DNA from: Actinophytocola sp036378875
GTDB taxonomy: Bacteria; Actinomycetota; Actinomycetes; Mycobacteriales; Pseudonocardiaceae
Length of the DNA stretch: 64,000 nucleotides
Reading direction: 5' to 3'
Assembly: GCF_036378875.1 (NCBI RefSeq)
Contig: NZ_DASUVO010000159.1
Coordinates: 79,567 to 143,566, forward strand
Positions 24,959-34,930 of the stretch are shown here, piece by piece. Both the position numbers and the translations under genes were made by a program. The notes beneath the pieces are model-generated. The model worked only from the letters and a program-made list of their open reading frames with translations. It ran no database searches and was not told the origin of the DNA. Positions within the stretch are counted from its first letter, which is position 1; every line of letters starts with the position of its first letter.

Positions 24959-26554
24959 TTACAGACCCAGGGCTTTCTTCGCTGCCGCGTAGTACTGCTC
25001 GCGGTCTGCCATGCCGTTGTAGCCGCCGTTGATGCGGCGGGTGATCTCCCGGAAGTTGCCGTCGTCGGCCAGCTCGTTCAGGCCTCGCGACTCCCAGAAC
25101 CACGCCGCGGTGCGGAAACCCACCTTCGGGTCGGCGACCTGCTGCGGGTTGGCCTCCAGGTCCAGGCCCAGCGCCTCGCCAGCGGCACGGTAGTTCGCGC
25201 GGCCGGTGAGCTGGATCGGGCCGCGGCCCTTGTAGAGCGTGCCGTCGCCGGGGTTGACGTTCCCCAGGTCACGCCGGCCCTCGTACTTCGAGCCGTCGGC
25301 GATCTCCTGCATGTAGCGGAACTGGCCGCTCTCATGCGCGAGCTGCGCCATGAACGCGGACTGCCGCTGCGGCGTGGTGATGCCCGCCTCCGCCATGGCG
25401 GCGGTGAGGTACGGCAGGTACTCCGCCGCCCTCTTCGCCGAGAGGTGCGGCATGACCGTCCGCAGCAGCTCCATGGTGATGACGTTGCGGATGGCCCGCA
25501 GGAGCGGCGACTCGGTGGCCGGGCGCACCTGCGGCGTGCCCGGGCCGGGGCCCAGCGTGCCGAGCTGCGCGTTCGTCGGCGGTGGGCTCTCGACGGCCGG
25601 AAGCACCTGCGGTGTCTTTGGACCAGCGCTCAGGTCACCCAGCTGGGCGTTGGTCGGCGTGGTCGTGCCCGAGTAACCCGCAGAGCCCGTGTTGTAGTAG
25701 CCGGACGAGTCGGGGCGGTACCCGACCGCCTGGCCCTGCGGCGTCACCGGCTGCGTGCCGCCGCTCGCCTTGCCGCCGATCTGCTGGAGCAGCTGCTTGA
25801 CCTGCTGCACCAGCTGGAGGATCTGCTGCACGGTCTTGATGATCTGCTGCAGCGTCTCGACGACTTCCTTGACCTTCTTGAGCGTCTTCTGCGCGGTCGA
25901 CACGGCCTTCTGCACCGACTTGGCGATGCCCATCGCGATCGACGCGCCGAACGACAGCCACGACGACGACAGCGCCTGGATGCAGATCTGGATGATCTGC
26001 GACACCGCCTGGCTGATCAGGTTCATCACGACCTCGCGACCCTTCGCGACGGCCTGACCTGCCTTGCTGATCGCGGCGGACACGGCCTTGCTCGCCTGCG
26101 CGAGACCCTCGAGACCGTTCGCCTGGTTGGTGGCCGCGGCGCGGTAGCCGTTGCCCGCGGTGCCCGTCCAGCTGCCGGTCTGGGCGACCGACGACTGGCG
26201 GAACTGCTGGGCCGTGCTCGACAGGTTCTGCGCCGCGGACATCCACGACTGTGCCGAGCCGCCGATCGCGCTCGGGTTGCCCATGAGGATGTCGAACGGC
26301 TCACGCAGGAACTTCACCGCGTTCAGCACCCAGCCGACACCGGCCGAGGTGAGGGCGCCCAGCGGGTCGCCCGCGATGCCGATGACGTCCAGCGCGACGT
26401 TCGTGACCCCCATCGCGCCGTTGAGCCAGTCGCCCTTGTCGATCGAGTCGGACGTGCTCTTGATGTGTGTCAGCAGGTTCTGGACGTGGTTGGTCGTGTT
26501 CGACTGCGTCGTGGACGTCGTGGGAGTCTGTGACGCGACGATCGTGTCGGTCAT
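24959..26554 (-). CDS. WXG-type secretion domain fused to GH19 muralytic domain
   Basis: The 531-residue protein has a helical N-terminal domain with a WXG-like turn (SWTGTAGNGY, residues 128-137), a hydrophobic/coiled-coil region (180-260, many QQ and KK), a Pro-rich linker with two copies of a TNAQLG...TPQV...ES repeat (301-349), and a C-terminal glycoside hydrolase family 19 domain (365-531). GH19 residues include HESGQF with probable acid E408, KYEGRR with E425, and KGRGPIQLTGRANY. GH19 enzymes cut chitin or peptidoglycan; a T7SS-type domain in front suggests a secreted wall-cutting effector or cell-wall remodelling enzyme. It overlaps the upstream EspC-type gene by four bases. No immunity gene is evident. 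Confidence 0.8.
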   Translation of the reverse strand: MTDTIVASQTPTTSTTQSNTTNHVQNLLTHIKSTSDSIDKGDWLNGAMGVTNVALDVIGIAGDPLGALTSAGVGWVLNAVKFLREPFDILMGNPSAIGGSAQSWMSAAQNLSSTAQQFRQSSVAQTGSWTGTAGNGYRAAATNQANGLEGLAQASKAVSAAISKAGQAVAKGREVVMNLISQAVSQIIQICIQALSSSWLSFGASIAMGIAKSVQKAVSTAQKTLKKVKEVVETLQQIIKTVQQILQLVQQVKQLLQQIGGKASGGTQPVTPQGQAVGYRPDSSGYYNTGSAGYSGTTTPTNAQLGDLSAGPKTPQVLPAVESPPPTNAQLGTLGPGPGTPQVRPATESPLLRAIRNVITMELLRTVMPHLSAKRAAEYLPYLTAAMAEAGITTPQRQSAFMAQLAHESGQFRYMQEIADGSKYEGRRDLGNVNPGDGTLYKGRGPIQLTGRANYRAAGEALGLDLEANPQQVADPKVGFRTAAWFWESRGLNELADDGNFREITRRINGGYNGMADREQYYAAAKKALGL

Positions 26555-26868
26555 TTCTTCATCTCCGTCCCGGCCACGCTGAACACCTGCACATGGTGGT
26601 CCTCGGTCGCCTGGTAGTTGTCCGCGGCCTGGACGAGCCCGGTCTGAACCTGGTCGACGGCGTCACCGGCGTTGTTCATGGACTGGCGGACCACGTCCGC
26701 CGCTCCCGTGATCGCGGACGCGAAGAATTCGGCGATCACACCGAACGCGCCGCCGGACACCGAGTCCTGCGCGCCGCTGGCTACCGAGCGCACGCTGGCC
26801 GCGATGTTGCCGACGGTCTGCGCGTGCGTTCGCACCTCACCAACGCTGACGTTGAAATCATCACCCAT
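26551..26868 (-). CDS. EspC/DUF2580-type type VII secretion target
   Basis: The 105-residue all-helical protein has the shape of ESX secretion-associated EspC-type proteins: VGEVRTHAQTVGNIAASV, a central turn GGAFGVIAEFF in place of WXG, and a C-terminal YQATE (Y85-E89) that fits the YxxxD/E export signal. It lies between the YbaB-like gene (15-bp gap) and the WXG-GH19 gene (ATGA overlap). It probably pairs with or guides the GH19 protein to the secretion machine, whose genes are not in this window. Confidence 0.72.
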   Translation of the reverse strand: MGDDFNVSVGEVRTHAQTVGNIAASVRSVASGAQDSVSGGAFGVIAEFFASAITGAADVVRQSMNNAGDAVDQVQTGLVQAADNYQATEDHHVQVFSVAGTEMKK

Positions 26869-26883
26869 GGATCCGCCACTCTC

Positions 26884-27327
26884 TCAGTACTCTTTGATGA
26901 CCTCTGGTGGGCTGTCGAAGTACTCTTCGTCGGTCCGCTTCTCGCGGCGGGCGGTCGGGTCGATCGGCTTGTCGCGGTCGTCGCCCGTGTAGCCCTGGGG
27001 CAGATGCTGCTTCACCTGCTCGAGCGCATCGCCCTCCCCCACGAACTTCGTCATCACGTCCACGACCTGCTGACCGGCATCCCGCTGTGCCTGCCTGCTC
27101 GTCTCGAGAATCACCCTGGCGAGGTGCTCCGGCTCGAAGTCACGGGCGCCCGGACGCAGTACCAGGTCGGAAAGCGCGCCGCTGGCGGTCACCCTGACCG
27201 TCACCTCGCCGTCCTTCGAGGTGGCGGACCCGCCGACCTCACGCAACGCCTGCTCTGCCTTGTTCGCGCTGGCCGCGGCCGCTTGCAGCTTCTCGTCGTA
27301 CTGCGCGAACCACTTCTCCGGGTCCAT
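26884..27327 (-). CDS. YbaB/EbfC-family protein
   Basis: The 147-residue protein has the YbaB fold: an N-terminal helix (WFAQYDEKLQAAAASANKAE), a central strand pair DGEVTVRVTASGALSDLVL and a C-terminal helix. A charged tail (EKRTDEEYFDSPP) is extra. ATG 27327 was chosen because GGAG lies ten bases upstream; an in-frame ATG at 27360 has no such site. YbaB proteins bind DNA, but copies next to WXG100/EspC-type genes are common in actinobacteria and may instead serve secretion. It is the first gene of a three-gene operon. Confidence 0.75.
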   Translation of the reverse strand: MDPEKWFAQYDEKLQAAAASANKAEQALREVGGSATSKDGEVTVRVTASGALSDLVLRPGARDFEPEHLARVILETSRQAQRDAGQQVVDVMTKFVGEGDALEQVKQHLPQGYTGDDRDKPIDPTARREKRTDEEYFDSPPEVIKEY

Positions 27328-27507
27328 GCTTCTTAACTCCAATGGTCCTTCATGGATCATTTACATCCCTGCCAGAACCTACGCGGTCAGCCCGGGCACG
27401 CGGATGCGGTTTGTCGAAGAATTTTCAAAGGTAACCACCGGAATCTTCCTGAACTCGCGGTCCCTGGATACTTGGGGAGGGGACACCGAGCGAGAGAGGG
27501 GCGCCGG

Positions 27508-28359
27508 GTGCTGGAGCTCGACCAGGTCACCAAACGCTTCGGTGACGTGGTGGTATGCGCGGACGTCAGCATCACGGTCCGGTACGGCGAGGTTTTCGGC
27601 CTGGCCGGCAGCGGTAAGTCCACCGTGCTGCGGATCGCGGCCGGCCTGCTCGCCCCCGACGATGGCACGGTCCGACGGATGGGCGAGCGCCTCGGCTACC
27701 TGCCTCAGTCCCGCGGCCTTTATCCGAGGATGCGCGTGCTCGACCAGCTGGTGTACCTGGCGGAGCTGCACGGTGCGAACGCGAACGATGCGGTGCGGGC
27801 CGCGGAGATCTGGGTGGCGCGGTTCGGGCTGCGGGCCCGGCGCGCCGACCGGGTGCGACAGCTCTCGACCGCCGAGGCATCGCGACTGTGGCTGGCGGCG
27901 GCGTTCGTGACGTTCCCGGACGTGCTGGTGCTCGACGAGCCGTTCGCGGGCCTCGACGCGGTCGCGGCCGACCTGCTCGCCGACGTGGTGCGGGAGCGTT
28001 CCTCCGCCGGGGCGGCGGTGCTGCTCGCCACCGACGAGCTGGCCGTGGTGGAGCGGCTGTGCGACCGCGCCGGCGTGCTCCACAATGGACGCATGGTGAC
28101 GGAGGGCGCGGTGGACGAGCTGCGGGCACGCGTCGAGCTGGTGGTCGACGTGCCAGGCGCCCGGCAGGACTGGGCGGACGGGCTGCCCGGCGTCACCGTA
28201 CTGTCAGTCCACAATGGACTTACCCGGTTGGCGCTGACGGACGGCGCCGACGACCAGAAGGTACTGGCCGCCGCGCTCGCCGCCGGCCCGGTACGGGAGT
28301 TCACCAGGGTCCGGCCGAGCCTCGCGGAAGTGTTCCGTGACGTGGTGGGGCTGCCATGA
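27508..28359 (+). CDS. ABC transporter ATPase with shortened P-loop and degenerate signature
   Basis: The 283-residue protein is the nucleotide-binding subunit of an ABC-2 exporter. Walker B is intact (VLVLDEPFAGLD), and the Q-loop (YLPQSRGLYPRM) is present. The P-loop reads EVFGLAGSGKST, three residues shorter than the usual EVFGL-x6-GKT spacing. The signature LSGGQ is replaced by LSTAEASRL. The C-terminal domain follows drug/Na exporter ATPases. GTG 27508 (MLELDQVTKRFG) was chosen as the natural domain start. Its stop overlaps the permease start (ATGA). Activity may be altered. Confidence 0.82.
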   Translation: MLELDQVTKRFGDVVVCADVSITVRYGEVFGLAGSGKSTVLRIAAGLLAPDDGTVRRMGERLGYLPQSRGLYPRMRVLDQLVYLAELHGANANDAVRAAEIWVARFGLRARRADRVRQLSTAEASRLWLAAAFVTFPDVLVLDEPFAGLDAVAADLLADVVRERSSAGAAVLLATDELAVVERLCDRAGVLHNGRMVTEGAVDELRARVELVVDVPGARQDWADGLPGVTVLSVHNGLTRLALTDGADDQKVLAAALAAGPVREFTRVRPSLAEVFRDVVGLP

Positions 28360-29543
28360 GGACTGTGTGGCTGGTGGCGCGGCGTGAGCTGAACACGCGG
28401 CTGCGCACGCGGTCGTTCACGATCGGCACCGTCGCGTCCGCGCTCGTGCTCGTCGGGTTCGTGCTCATGCAGAGCACGGTGTTCGACGCGGACCACCGGG
28501 ACACCATCGGACTGGCCGGACAGGCGATCGCGGTCGCCGACCAGCTCGTCGACGAGGCGCACCAGGTCGGGCGCGACGTGCGCACGGTCGAGGTGACCGA
28601 CGTCGAGGCAGGGCGCGGCCAGGTCGCGGACGGCACGCTCGACGCGCTCGTCACCGGCGCGCCGGCCGCACTGACCGTACTGGTGAACCAGACCCTCGAC
28701 GACGAGCTGCGCGGTGTCCTCAACGGACTCGTGCGCCAGCAGGTGTTGCGTGGTCAGCTCGCGGCGCTGGCGGACCCGGTCGGCATCGACGTGAACGCTC
28801 TCCTGCGCACGGTCGCCGAGGCGCAGGTTACGGTGCGCTCACTGTCCCCTGTGGACAACGGGTACGACGAGCTGCTCCCGGTCGCGCTGGTGGTCGTCGC
28901 GTTGCTGTACCTGGCGTTGCTGCTGTACGGCTCGCTCGTCGCGCAGGGTGTGGTCGAGGAGAGGACGAGCCGCGTCATCGAGTTCCTGCTGACCGCGGTG
29001 CGGCCACGGCAGCTGATGGCCGGCAAGGTGGCCGGGCTCGGGCTCGTCGGGCTGGTGCAGCTGACGATCGTCGGCGTGGTGGGGCTCGTGGCCGGGCTCG
29101 CGGTCGACGTGCTGCCGTCCTTCGGGTCCTCGCTGGCGGCGCTGCTGTGGGGCCTGCTGTGGTACGTGCTCGGCTTTCTGTTGTACGCCACGGTGTTCGC
29201 GGCGGTCGGCGCGCTGGCCGCGCGTCAGGAGGATGTGCAGTCGGTGCTGATGCCGGTCACCGGCGTGCTGGTGGTGGCGTTCGCACTGGGGTTCGCGGTG
29301 CTGTCCCGCGACCCGACCGGCACGGCGGCCACCGTGCTGTCGCTCGTGCCGCCGCTCTCGCCGATCCTGATGCCGGGCCGACTCGCGCTGGCGACCGTGC
29401 CGTTCTGGCAGGTGGCGCTGGCACTGGCGCTGACGGCCGGCGCGATCGTGTCGCTGAGCCGCCTCGGCGGCAGGGTGTACCAGAACTCGTTGCTACGCAA
29501 CAGTGCCTCCCGCGGCACGCCGCGGGAGGCACTACGTACGTGA
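28356..29543 (+). CDS. ABC-2 type permease
   Basis: The 395-residue membrane protein has an N-terminal helix, a large extracytoplasmic domain (about residues 45-165) and five or six C-terminal helices, with the family block VVEERTSRVIEFLLTAVRPRQLMAGK. This is the NatB/YhaP layout of ABC-2 exporters. It starts within the stop of the ATPase gene. The last codons run through a hairpin (29502-29533), so the C-terminal NSASRGTPREALRT is encoded by the terminator. Substrate unknown. Confidence 0.82.
   Translation: MRTVWLVARRELNTRLRTRSFTIGTVASALVLVGFVLMQSTVFDADHRDTIGLAGQAIAVADQLVDEAHQVGRDVRTVEVTDVEAGRGQVADGTLDALVTGAPAALTVLVNQTLDDELRGVLNGLVRQQVLRGQLAALADPVGIDVNALLRTVAEAQVTVRSLSPVDNGYDELLPVALVVVALLYLALLLYGSLVAQGVVEERTSRVIEFLLTAVRPRQLMAGKVAGLGLVGLVQLTIVGVVGLVAGLAVDVLPSFGSSLAALLWGLLWYVLGFLLYATVFAAVGALAARQEDVQSVLMPVTGVLVVAFALGFAVLSRDPTGTAATVLSLVPPLSPILMPGRLALATVPFWQVALALALTAGAIVSLSRLGGRVYQNSLLRNSASRGTPREALRT
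29502..29533. terminator. Hairpin at the end of the ABC-2 permease gene
   Basis: AGTGCCTCCCGCGG (29502-29515) pairs perfectly with CCGCGGGAGGCACT (29520-29533) around the loop CACG. The stem lies inside the last codons of the permease gene and just before the end of the convergent citrate synthase gene, so it can serve both strands. Confidence 0.75.
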
Positions 29544-29547
29544 GGGT

Positions 29548-30861
<1,314 letters not shown>

Positions 30862-30953
30862 GCGTGTCCCTCTCAACAAAATCGTCTTGTGTCGTTAACG
30901 CTAGTGCGCTTGACGCCGAGGCGGTAAGGCCAACGAGTGTGGGCCGCCGCACT

Positions 30954-31886
30954 TTATGGCTGAATGCCCAGCTCAGCTGCGTAAGGCGGCTCGGCTCCTG
31001 CCCGGGAAACCGTGACCGCGGCCGCTCTCGCCGCGAATTCCAGTGCGCTACGCCACTCCTGCGCGCCCACCGCGCGCAGCTCGTCGCGTGTCGAGACACC
31101 CGCTCTGTGCAACCACACCAGCAACGCTCCGTGCACGGTGTCCCCCGCGCCGATGGTGTCGACCACCGTCGCGGCGGGCGTTGGCACCGTGACCTCGTCG
31201 CCCGCTGCGGTCCGCACGACGATGCCGTCGGCGCCCCTGGTCATGACGACCGCAGCGGGCCCAAGGTCGAGCCAACCCTTCACGGCCTGGTGGGGGTCGC
31301 CGTCCGCGAGCCACGCCGCGTCCTCGATGGACAGTTTCAGCAACCCGATGTCCGGCAGCCAGGAGGCGAACCGGTCGCGGTAGGCGGGGGTGGTCAGCAC
31401 CGGGCGGATGTTGGGGTCGACCACGGTCAGCCTGCCGCGGCCGGCGTGCTCGTGGAGCAGCCGCTCGTAGGTGCTCGCCCCGGGTTCGAGGACCAGCGAG
31501 AGCGTGCCGAGGGACAGGATGCTGACGTCGTCGGGCAGCACACCCGGGTGACCCACCTCACGGTCGGCCGTGCCCTGGACGTAGAACGAGTAGCGCGCGG
31601 AGCCGTCCGGCGCGATGCCGGCGATCGCGAGCGTGGTCGGCTCCGGTCCACGTTGGACCATGGAGACATCCACACCGGACACTGCGAGCCGCTCGAGCAA
31701 CGCGTCGCCGAAGCCGTCGGTGGACAGTCGTGACAGGAACCGCACGGGCACGCCGAGCCGGCCGACGGTGATCGCCACGTTGTACGGCCCGCCGCCGGGC
31801 AGCGGGACGAGCGGGGCGAGTTCACCGGGCCGGGCCGCCGGTGAGGGCACTAGATCGACGAGGGCCTCGCCGCCGACAAGGATCAT
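30954..31886 (-). CDS. PfkB-family sugar kinase (fructokinase-like)
   Basis: The 310-residue protein is a ribokinase-fold kinase: MILVGGEALVDLVP at the start, the substrate loop PLPGGGPYNVAITVGRLG, and the anion-hole/catalytic motif DTIGAGDTVHGALL with the base aspartate. The second motif varies slightly from the usual DTTGAGDTF. ATG 31886 was chosen (GGAA eight bases upstream); ATG 31901 is also in frame. Fructokinase is the best guess among PfkB members, because of the short N-terminus and the ADGDP region; the sugar is not proven. Confidence 0.82.
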   Translation of the reverse strand: MILVGGEALVDLVPSPAARPGELAPLVPLPGGGPYNVAITVGRLGVPVRFLSRLSTDGFGDALLERLAVSGVDVSMVQRGPEPTTLAIAGIAPDGSARYSFYVQGTADREVGHPGVLPDDVSILSLGTLSLVLEPGASTYERLLHEHAGRGRLTVVDPNIRPVLTTPAYRDRFASWLPDIGLLKLSIEDAAWLADGDPHQAVKGWLDLGPAAVVMTRGADGIVVRTAAGDEVTVPTPAATVVDTIGAGDTVHGALLVWLHRAGVSTRDELRAVGAQEWRSALEFAARAAAVTVSRAGAEPPYAAELGIQP

Positions 31887-32013
31887 TGGTTTTCCATTCA
31901 ACGCTGGTCACGCGGTCTTTTTGGGGGTCGACAAGGTGGATTCCACACCTACCCAACAGTAGGACGTCATACTATTCACCGTTGGTCTCACACCGTCGTG
32001 TGGAGGGAACGGC

Positions 32014-33159
32014 ATGCCTGCCGAGCGACTGCTGCCCAGCACCGAGGCGGAGGACCTCGTCAAACTCGCGAGGGAGATCGCGCGTGACGAGTTCGCGCCC
32101 ATCGCCTCGTCGTACGAGGAAGAACACCGGTTCCCCCGCGAGCAGTTCCGGCTGCTCGGCCGCAGCGGCCTGCTCGGGCTGCCGTACCCGGAGCAGTGGG
32201 GTGGCGGCGGGCTGCCGTACGAGGTGTACCTGCAGGTTCTGGAGGAGGTCGCGACCGCGTGGATGTCGGTCGGCGTCGGACTGTCCGTCCACGTCATGTC
32301 GTGTTTCGCGCTCGCCACCGAGGGCACCGACGACCAGCGTGACCGGTGGCTTCCGGACATGCTGGGCGGCGAGTTGCTCGGCGCGTACGCGCTGTCGGAA
32401 CCGCATGCGGGCTCCGACGCGGCGGCCCTGTCCTGTCGCGCGGTTCTCACAGGTGACAAGTATGTGGTCAACGGCGTGAAGGCGTGGATAACCCACGGCG
32501 GCGAGGCCGACTTCTACACCACGATGGTGCGAACCTCACCCGACGACGGGCGCGGCATCTCGTGCCTGCTGGTCGACGCGGCGACGTCGGGCCTGTCGGC
32601 CGCGCCGCCGGAGCGCAAGATGGGCCTGATGGGCTCGCCGACCACCCAGATGCTCTTCACAGACGCCCAGGTGCCGGCCGACCGGCTGCTGGGCGCGCCC
32701 GGCGAGGGGCTGCGCATCGCGTTGTCGGCGTTGAACTCGGGTCGGCTGGGTATCGCGGCGTGCTCGGTGGGCCTGGCTCAGGCGGCGCTGGACGAGGCCG
32801 TGGCCTACGCGAAGGGACGGTCCCAGTTCGGCCGCCCGATCATCGAGTTCCAGGGCATGGAGTTCCTGCTCGCGGACATGGCGGCGGCGGTCGAGTCGGC
32901 GCGGGCGACGTACCTGGAGGCGGCCCGCCGGCGCGACCGTGGACTGCCGTTCACCCGGCAGGCCTCGATCGCGAAGCTGGTGGCCACCGACGCGGCCATG
33001 AAGGTCACGACGGACGCGGTCCAGGTGCTCGGCGGTGCCGGCTACACGCGCGACTTCCCGGTCGAGCGGTACATGCGCGAGGCGAAGGTCCCGCAGATCT
33101 TCGAGGGCACGAACCAGATCCAGCGCATGGTCATCGCCCGCGAACTACGCAAGGCCTGA
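32014..33159 (+). CDS. Acyl-CoA dehydrogenase
   Basis: The 381-residue flavoprotein introduces the alpha-beta double bond into acyl-CoAs. Family signatures: YALSEPHAGSDAA (ACAD signature 1), GRLGIAACSVGLAQAALDEA, QVLGGAGYTRDFPVERYMRE (signature 2 region) and the catalytic glutamate in FEGTNQIQ. GGAGGG lies nine bases before the ATG. It is divergent from the sugar kinase and its 3' end overlaps the convergent small membrane gene by 15 bp. Chain length is unknown. Confidence 0.9.
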   Translation: MPAERLLPSTEAEDLVKLAREIARDEFAPIASSYEEEHRFPREQFRLLGRSGLLGLPYPEQWGGGGLPYEVYLQVLEEVATAWMSVGVGLSVHVMSCFALATEGTDDQRDRWLPDMLGGELLGAYALSEPHAGSDAAALSCRAVLTGDKYVVNGVKAWITHGGEADFYTTMVRTSPDDGRGISCLLVDAATSGLSAAPPERKMGLMGSPTTQMLFTDAQVPADRLLGAPGEGLRIALSALNSGRLGIAACSVGLAQAALDEAVAYAKGRSQFGRPIIEFQGMEFLLADMAAAVESARATYLEAARRRDRGLPFTRQASIAKLVATDAAMKVTTDAVQVLGGAGYTRDFPVERYMREAKVPQIFEGTNQIQRMVIARELRKA

Positions 33160-33702
33160 CCCACCCTGCAGGTCGGCACGACAGGCGGTCAGGAAGTTGT
33201 TGACCTCGCCGCCGAGGCGGGCACGGATCTCCTTGCCCCTGGCCGCCAGCTCGTTCGCCGAGAGCTCGCCTCGCGAAATGTCACCGAGCAGGTCGGTGCT
33301 GCTGTCGCGGGTGAGCCGCCACACCCGCAGCGCAACGGTCCTCGGCTCGTCGGCGCCGAGGAGCATCACCTGGTTGTACACCTTCCGCATGTCGATGCGC
33401 AGCTCCCGCCAGGCCTCCACGGCATCCTCGTACCGGGGCAGGGTGTCCGGGTGCAGTGACGGCGCCAGTTCGTCGCGCAGGAGCCGCAACGCGTCCTCGG
33501 CCGCCAGCGAGAAGGCGGCGTAGGCCTTCGTCCGCTCCTCCCGCAGCCACTTCGCGTGTTCCGCCGACAGCCGCACCGACTCGAGCCGGTGTGCCTCGCG
33601 GGCCCGGCGGCCTTCCAGCAGCACACTCCCCAGCATGGTCAGCACCACGCCGCTGAGCGTGGCGCCGACCGTGATGAGCTGCGTCGCTAATCCACTGTCC
33701 AC
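33145..33702 (-). CDS. Hypothetical protein with one N-terminal membrane helix
   Basis: The 185-residue protein has a membrane helix at residues 7-28 (ATQLITVGATLSGVVLTMLG) followed by a long charged helical cytoplasmic part (residues 30-100, with many Arg and Glu) that may form a coiled coil. I do not recognise a family. GTG 33702 shares one base with the stop of the amidohydrolase gene, so the two are probably co-transcribed. Confidence 0.65.
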   Translation of the reverse strand: MDSGLATQLITVGATLSGVVLTMLGSVLLEGRRAREAHRLESVRLSAEHAKWLREERTKAYAAFSLAAEDALRLLRDELAPSLHPDTLPRYEDAVEAWRELRIDMRKVYNQVMLLGADEPRTVALRVWRLTRDSSTDLLGDISRGELSANELAARGKEIRARLGGEVNNFLTACRADLQGGSGLA

Positions 33703-34919
33703 TAACGCGGTTCCTGGTAGAACGGGTTCCGCGTGATGCCCTGGTTCGTCTGCTCGTCGAAGTGGTAGACCGCCCTGCCGTTGACGAACACCCGCACCGC
33801 GCGGCTCATGACGTCCAGCGGATCACCCGACCACAGCACGATGTCCGCGTCCAGGCCCGGCTTCAGCGCCCCGACCCGGTCGGCCAGCCCCATGATCCGG
33901 GCCGGGTTCACCGTGATCGACCGCAACGCCGTCTCGGGCTCGAGGCCCTCCTTGACCGCGAACGTCGCCTGGTGCACCAGGAAGTCGATCGGCACCACCG
34001 GGTGGTCGGTGGTGAGCGCGATCTCCACGCCCGCCCTGGCCAGGATGCCGGGGTTGCGCAGTGCCCGGTTGCGCACCTCCACCTTCGACCGGCCCACGAT
34101 CAGCGGGCCGATGATCACCGGGATCTCCTTCTCCGCCAGGACGTCCGCGATCAGGTGGCCCTCGGTTCCGTGGTTGACGATCAGCTTGTAGCCGAACTCC
34201 TCGGACAGCCGGATGGCCGTGGCGATGTCGTCCGCGCGGTGGCAGTGCTGGCACCAGGGCAGCTCGCCGTCGAGCACCTTCACCAGGATCTCCGCGGTGT
34301 TGTCTCGCTCGAACGGCTTGCCATCGCGGGCCGCCCACTCCCGCGCCTCGCGGTAGTCCTGCGCCTTGGTGAACGCGTCCCGGATCACCGCCGCGACCCC
34401 GAGCCGGGTCGATGGCAGCTTGTCCTTTTCGCCGTAGACCCGCTTCGGGTTCTCGCCGAGCGCGCTCTTCACGCTGACCGGCTGGCGCACGAGCATCTCG
34501 TCGGCGGTCTTGCCCCAGACCTTGACGGCGACGGTCTGCCCGCCGATCGGGTTACCGGAGCCCGGCTTGACGACCATCGTGGTGACCCCGCCGGCGAGCG
34601 CGTCCCGGAAACCCTCGTCGTCCGGGTTGATGCCGTCGAGCGCACGCATCCGCGCGCCGTTCGGGTCGGTCATCTCGTTGACGTCGACCCCGGCCCAGCC
34701 GTCGCCCTCCTCGTAGACGCCGGCATGCCCGTGTGCCTCCACGAAACCGGGCAGCACCCAGGTGCCGGACGCGTCGACGACCTCCGCGTCGTCCGGCACG
34801 TCCACGTCGGCCTGCGCGCCGACCGCGACGATCAAGCCGTCGTCGACCAGCACCGTGCCGCCCTCGATGGGATCCCCGTCTACGGGGACGACGTATCCGC
34901 CAGTAATCGCGATACTCAC
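33702..34919 (-). CDS. Metal-dependent amidohydrolase
   Basis: The 405-residue protein belongs to the TIM-barrel amidohydrolase superfamily (imidazolonepropionase/dihydroorotase-like group). Metal-site residues are visible: HGH in GFVEAHGHAGV (about residues 63-73), the histidines in QHCHRADD and VNHGTEGH, and the aspartate in TTDHPVVP. The N-terminal small beta domain (SIAITGGYVVPVDG) is typical. GTG 34919 is preferred; the reading to 34991 lies in the 3' end of the aldose epimerase gene. The substrate is probably a cyclic amide or a similar compound and cannot be named. Confidence 0.83.
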   Translation of the reverse strand: MSIAITGGYVVPVDGDPIEGGTVLVDDGLIVAVGAQADVDVPDDAEVVDASGTWVLPGFVEAHGHAGVYEEGDGWAGVDVNEMTDPNGARMRALDGINPDDEGFRDALAGGVTTMVVKPGSGNPIGGQTVAVKVWGKTADEMLVRQPVSVKSALGENPKRVYGEKDKLPSTRLGVAAVIRDAFTKAQDYREAREWAARDGKPFERDNTAEILVKVLDGELPWCQHCHRADDIATAIRLSEEFGYKLIVNHGTEGHLIADVLAEKEIPVIIGPLIVGRSKVEVRNRALRNPGILARAGVEIALTTDHPVVPIDFLVHQATFAVKEGLEPETALRSITVNPARIMGLADRVGALKPGLDADIVLWSGDPLDVMSRAVRVFVNGRAVYHFDEQTNQGITRNPFYQEPR

Positions 34920-34930
34920 GAGAGTGAAAC

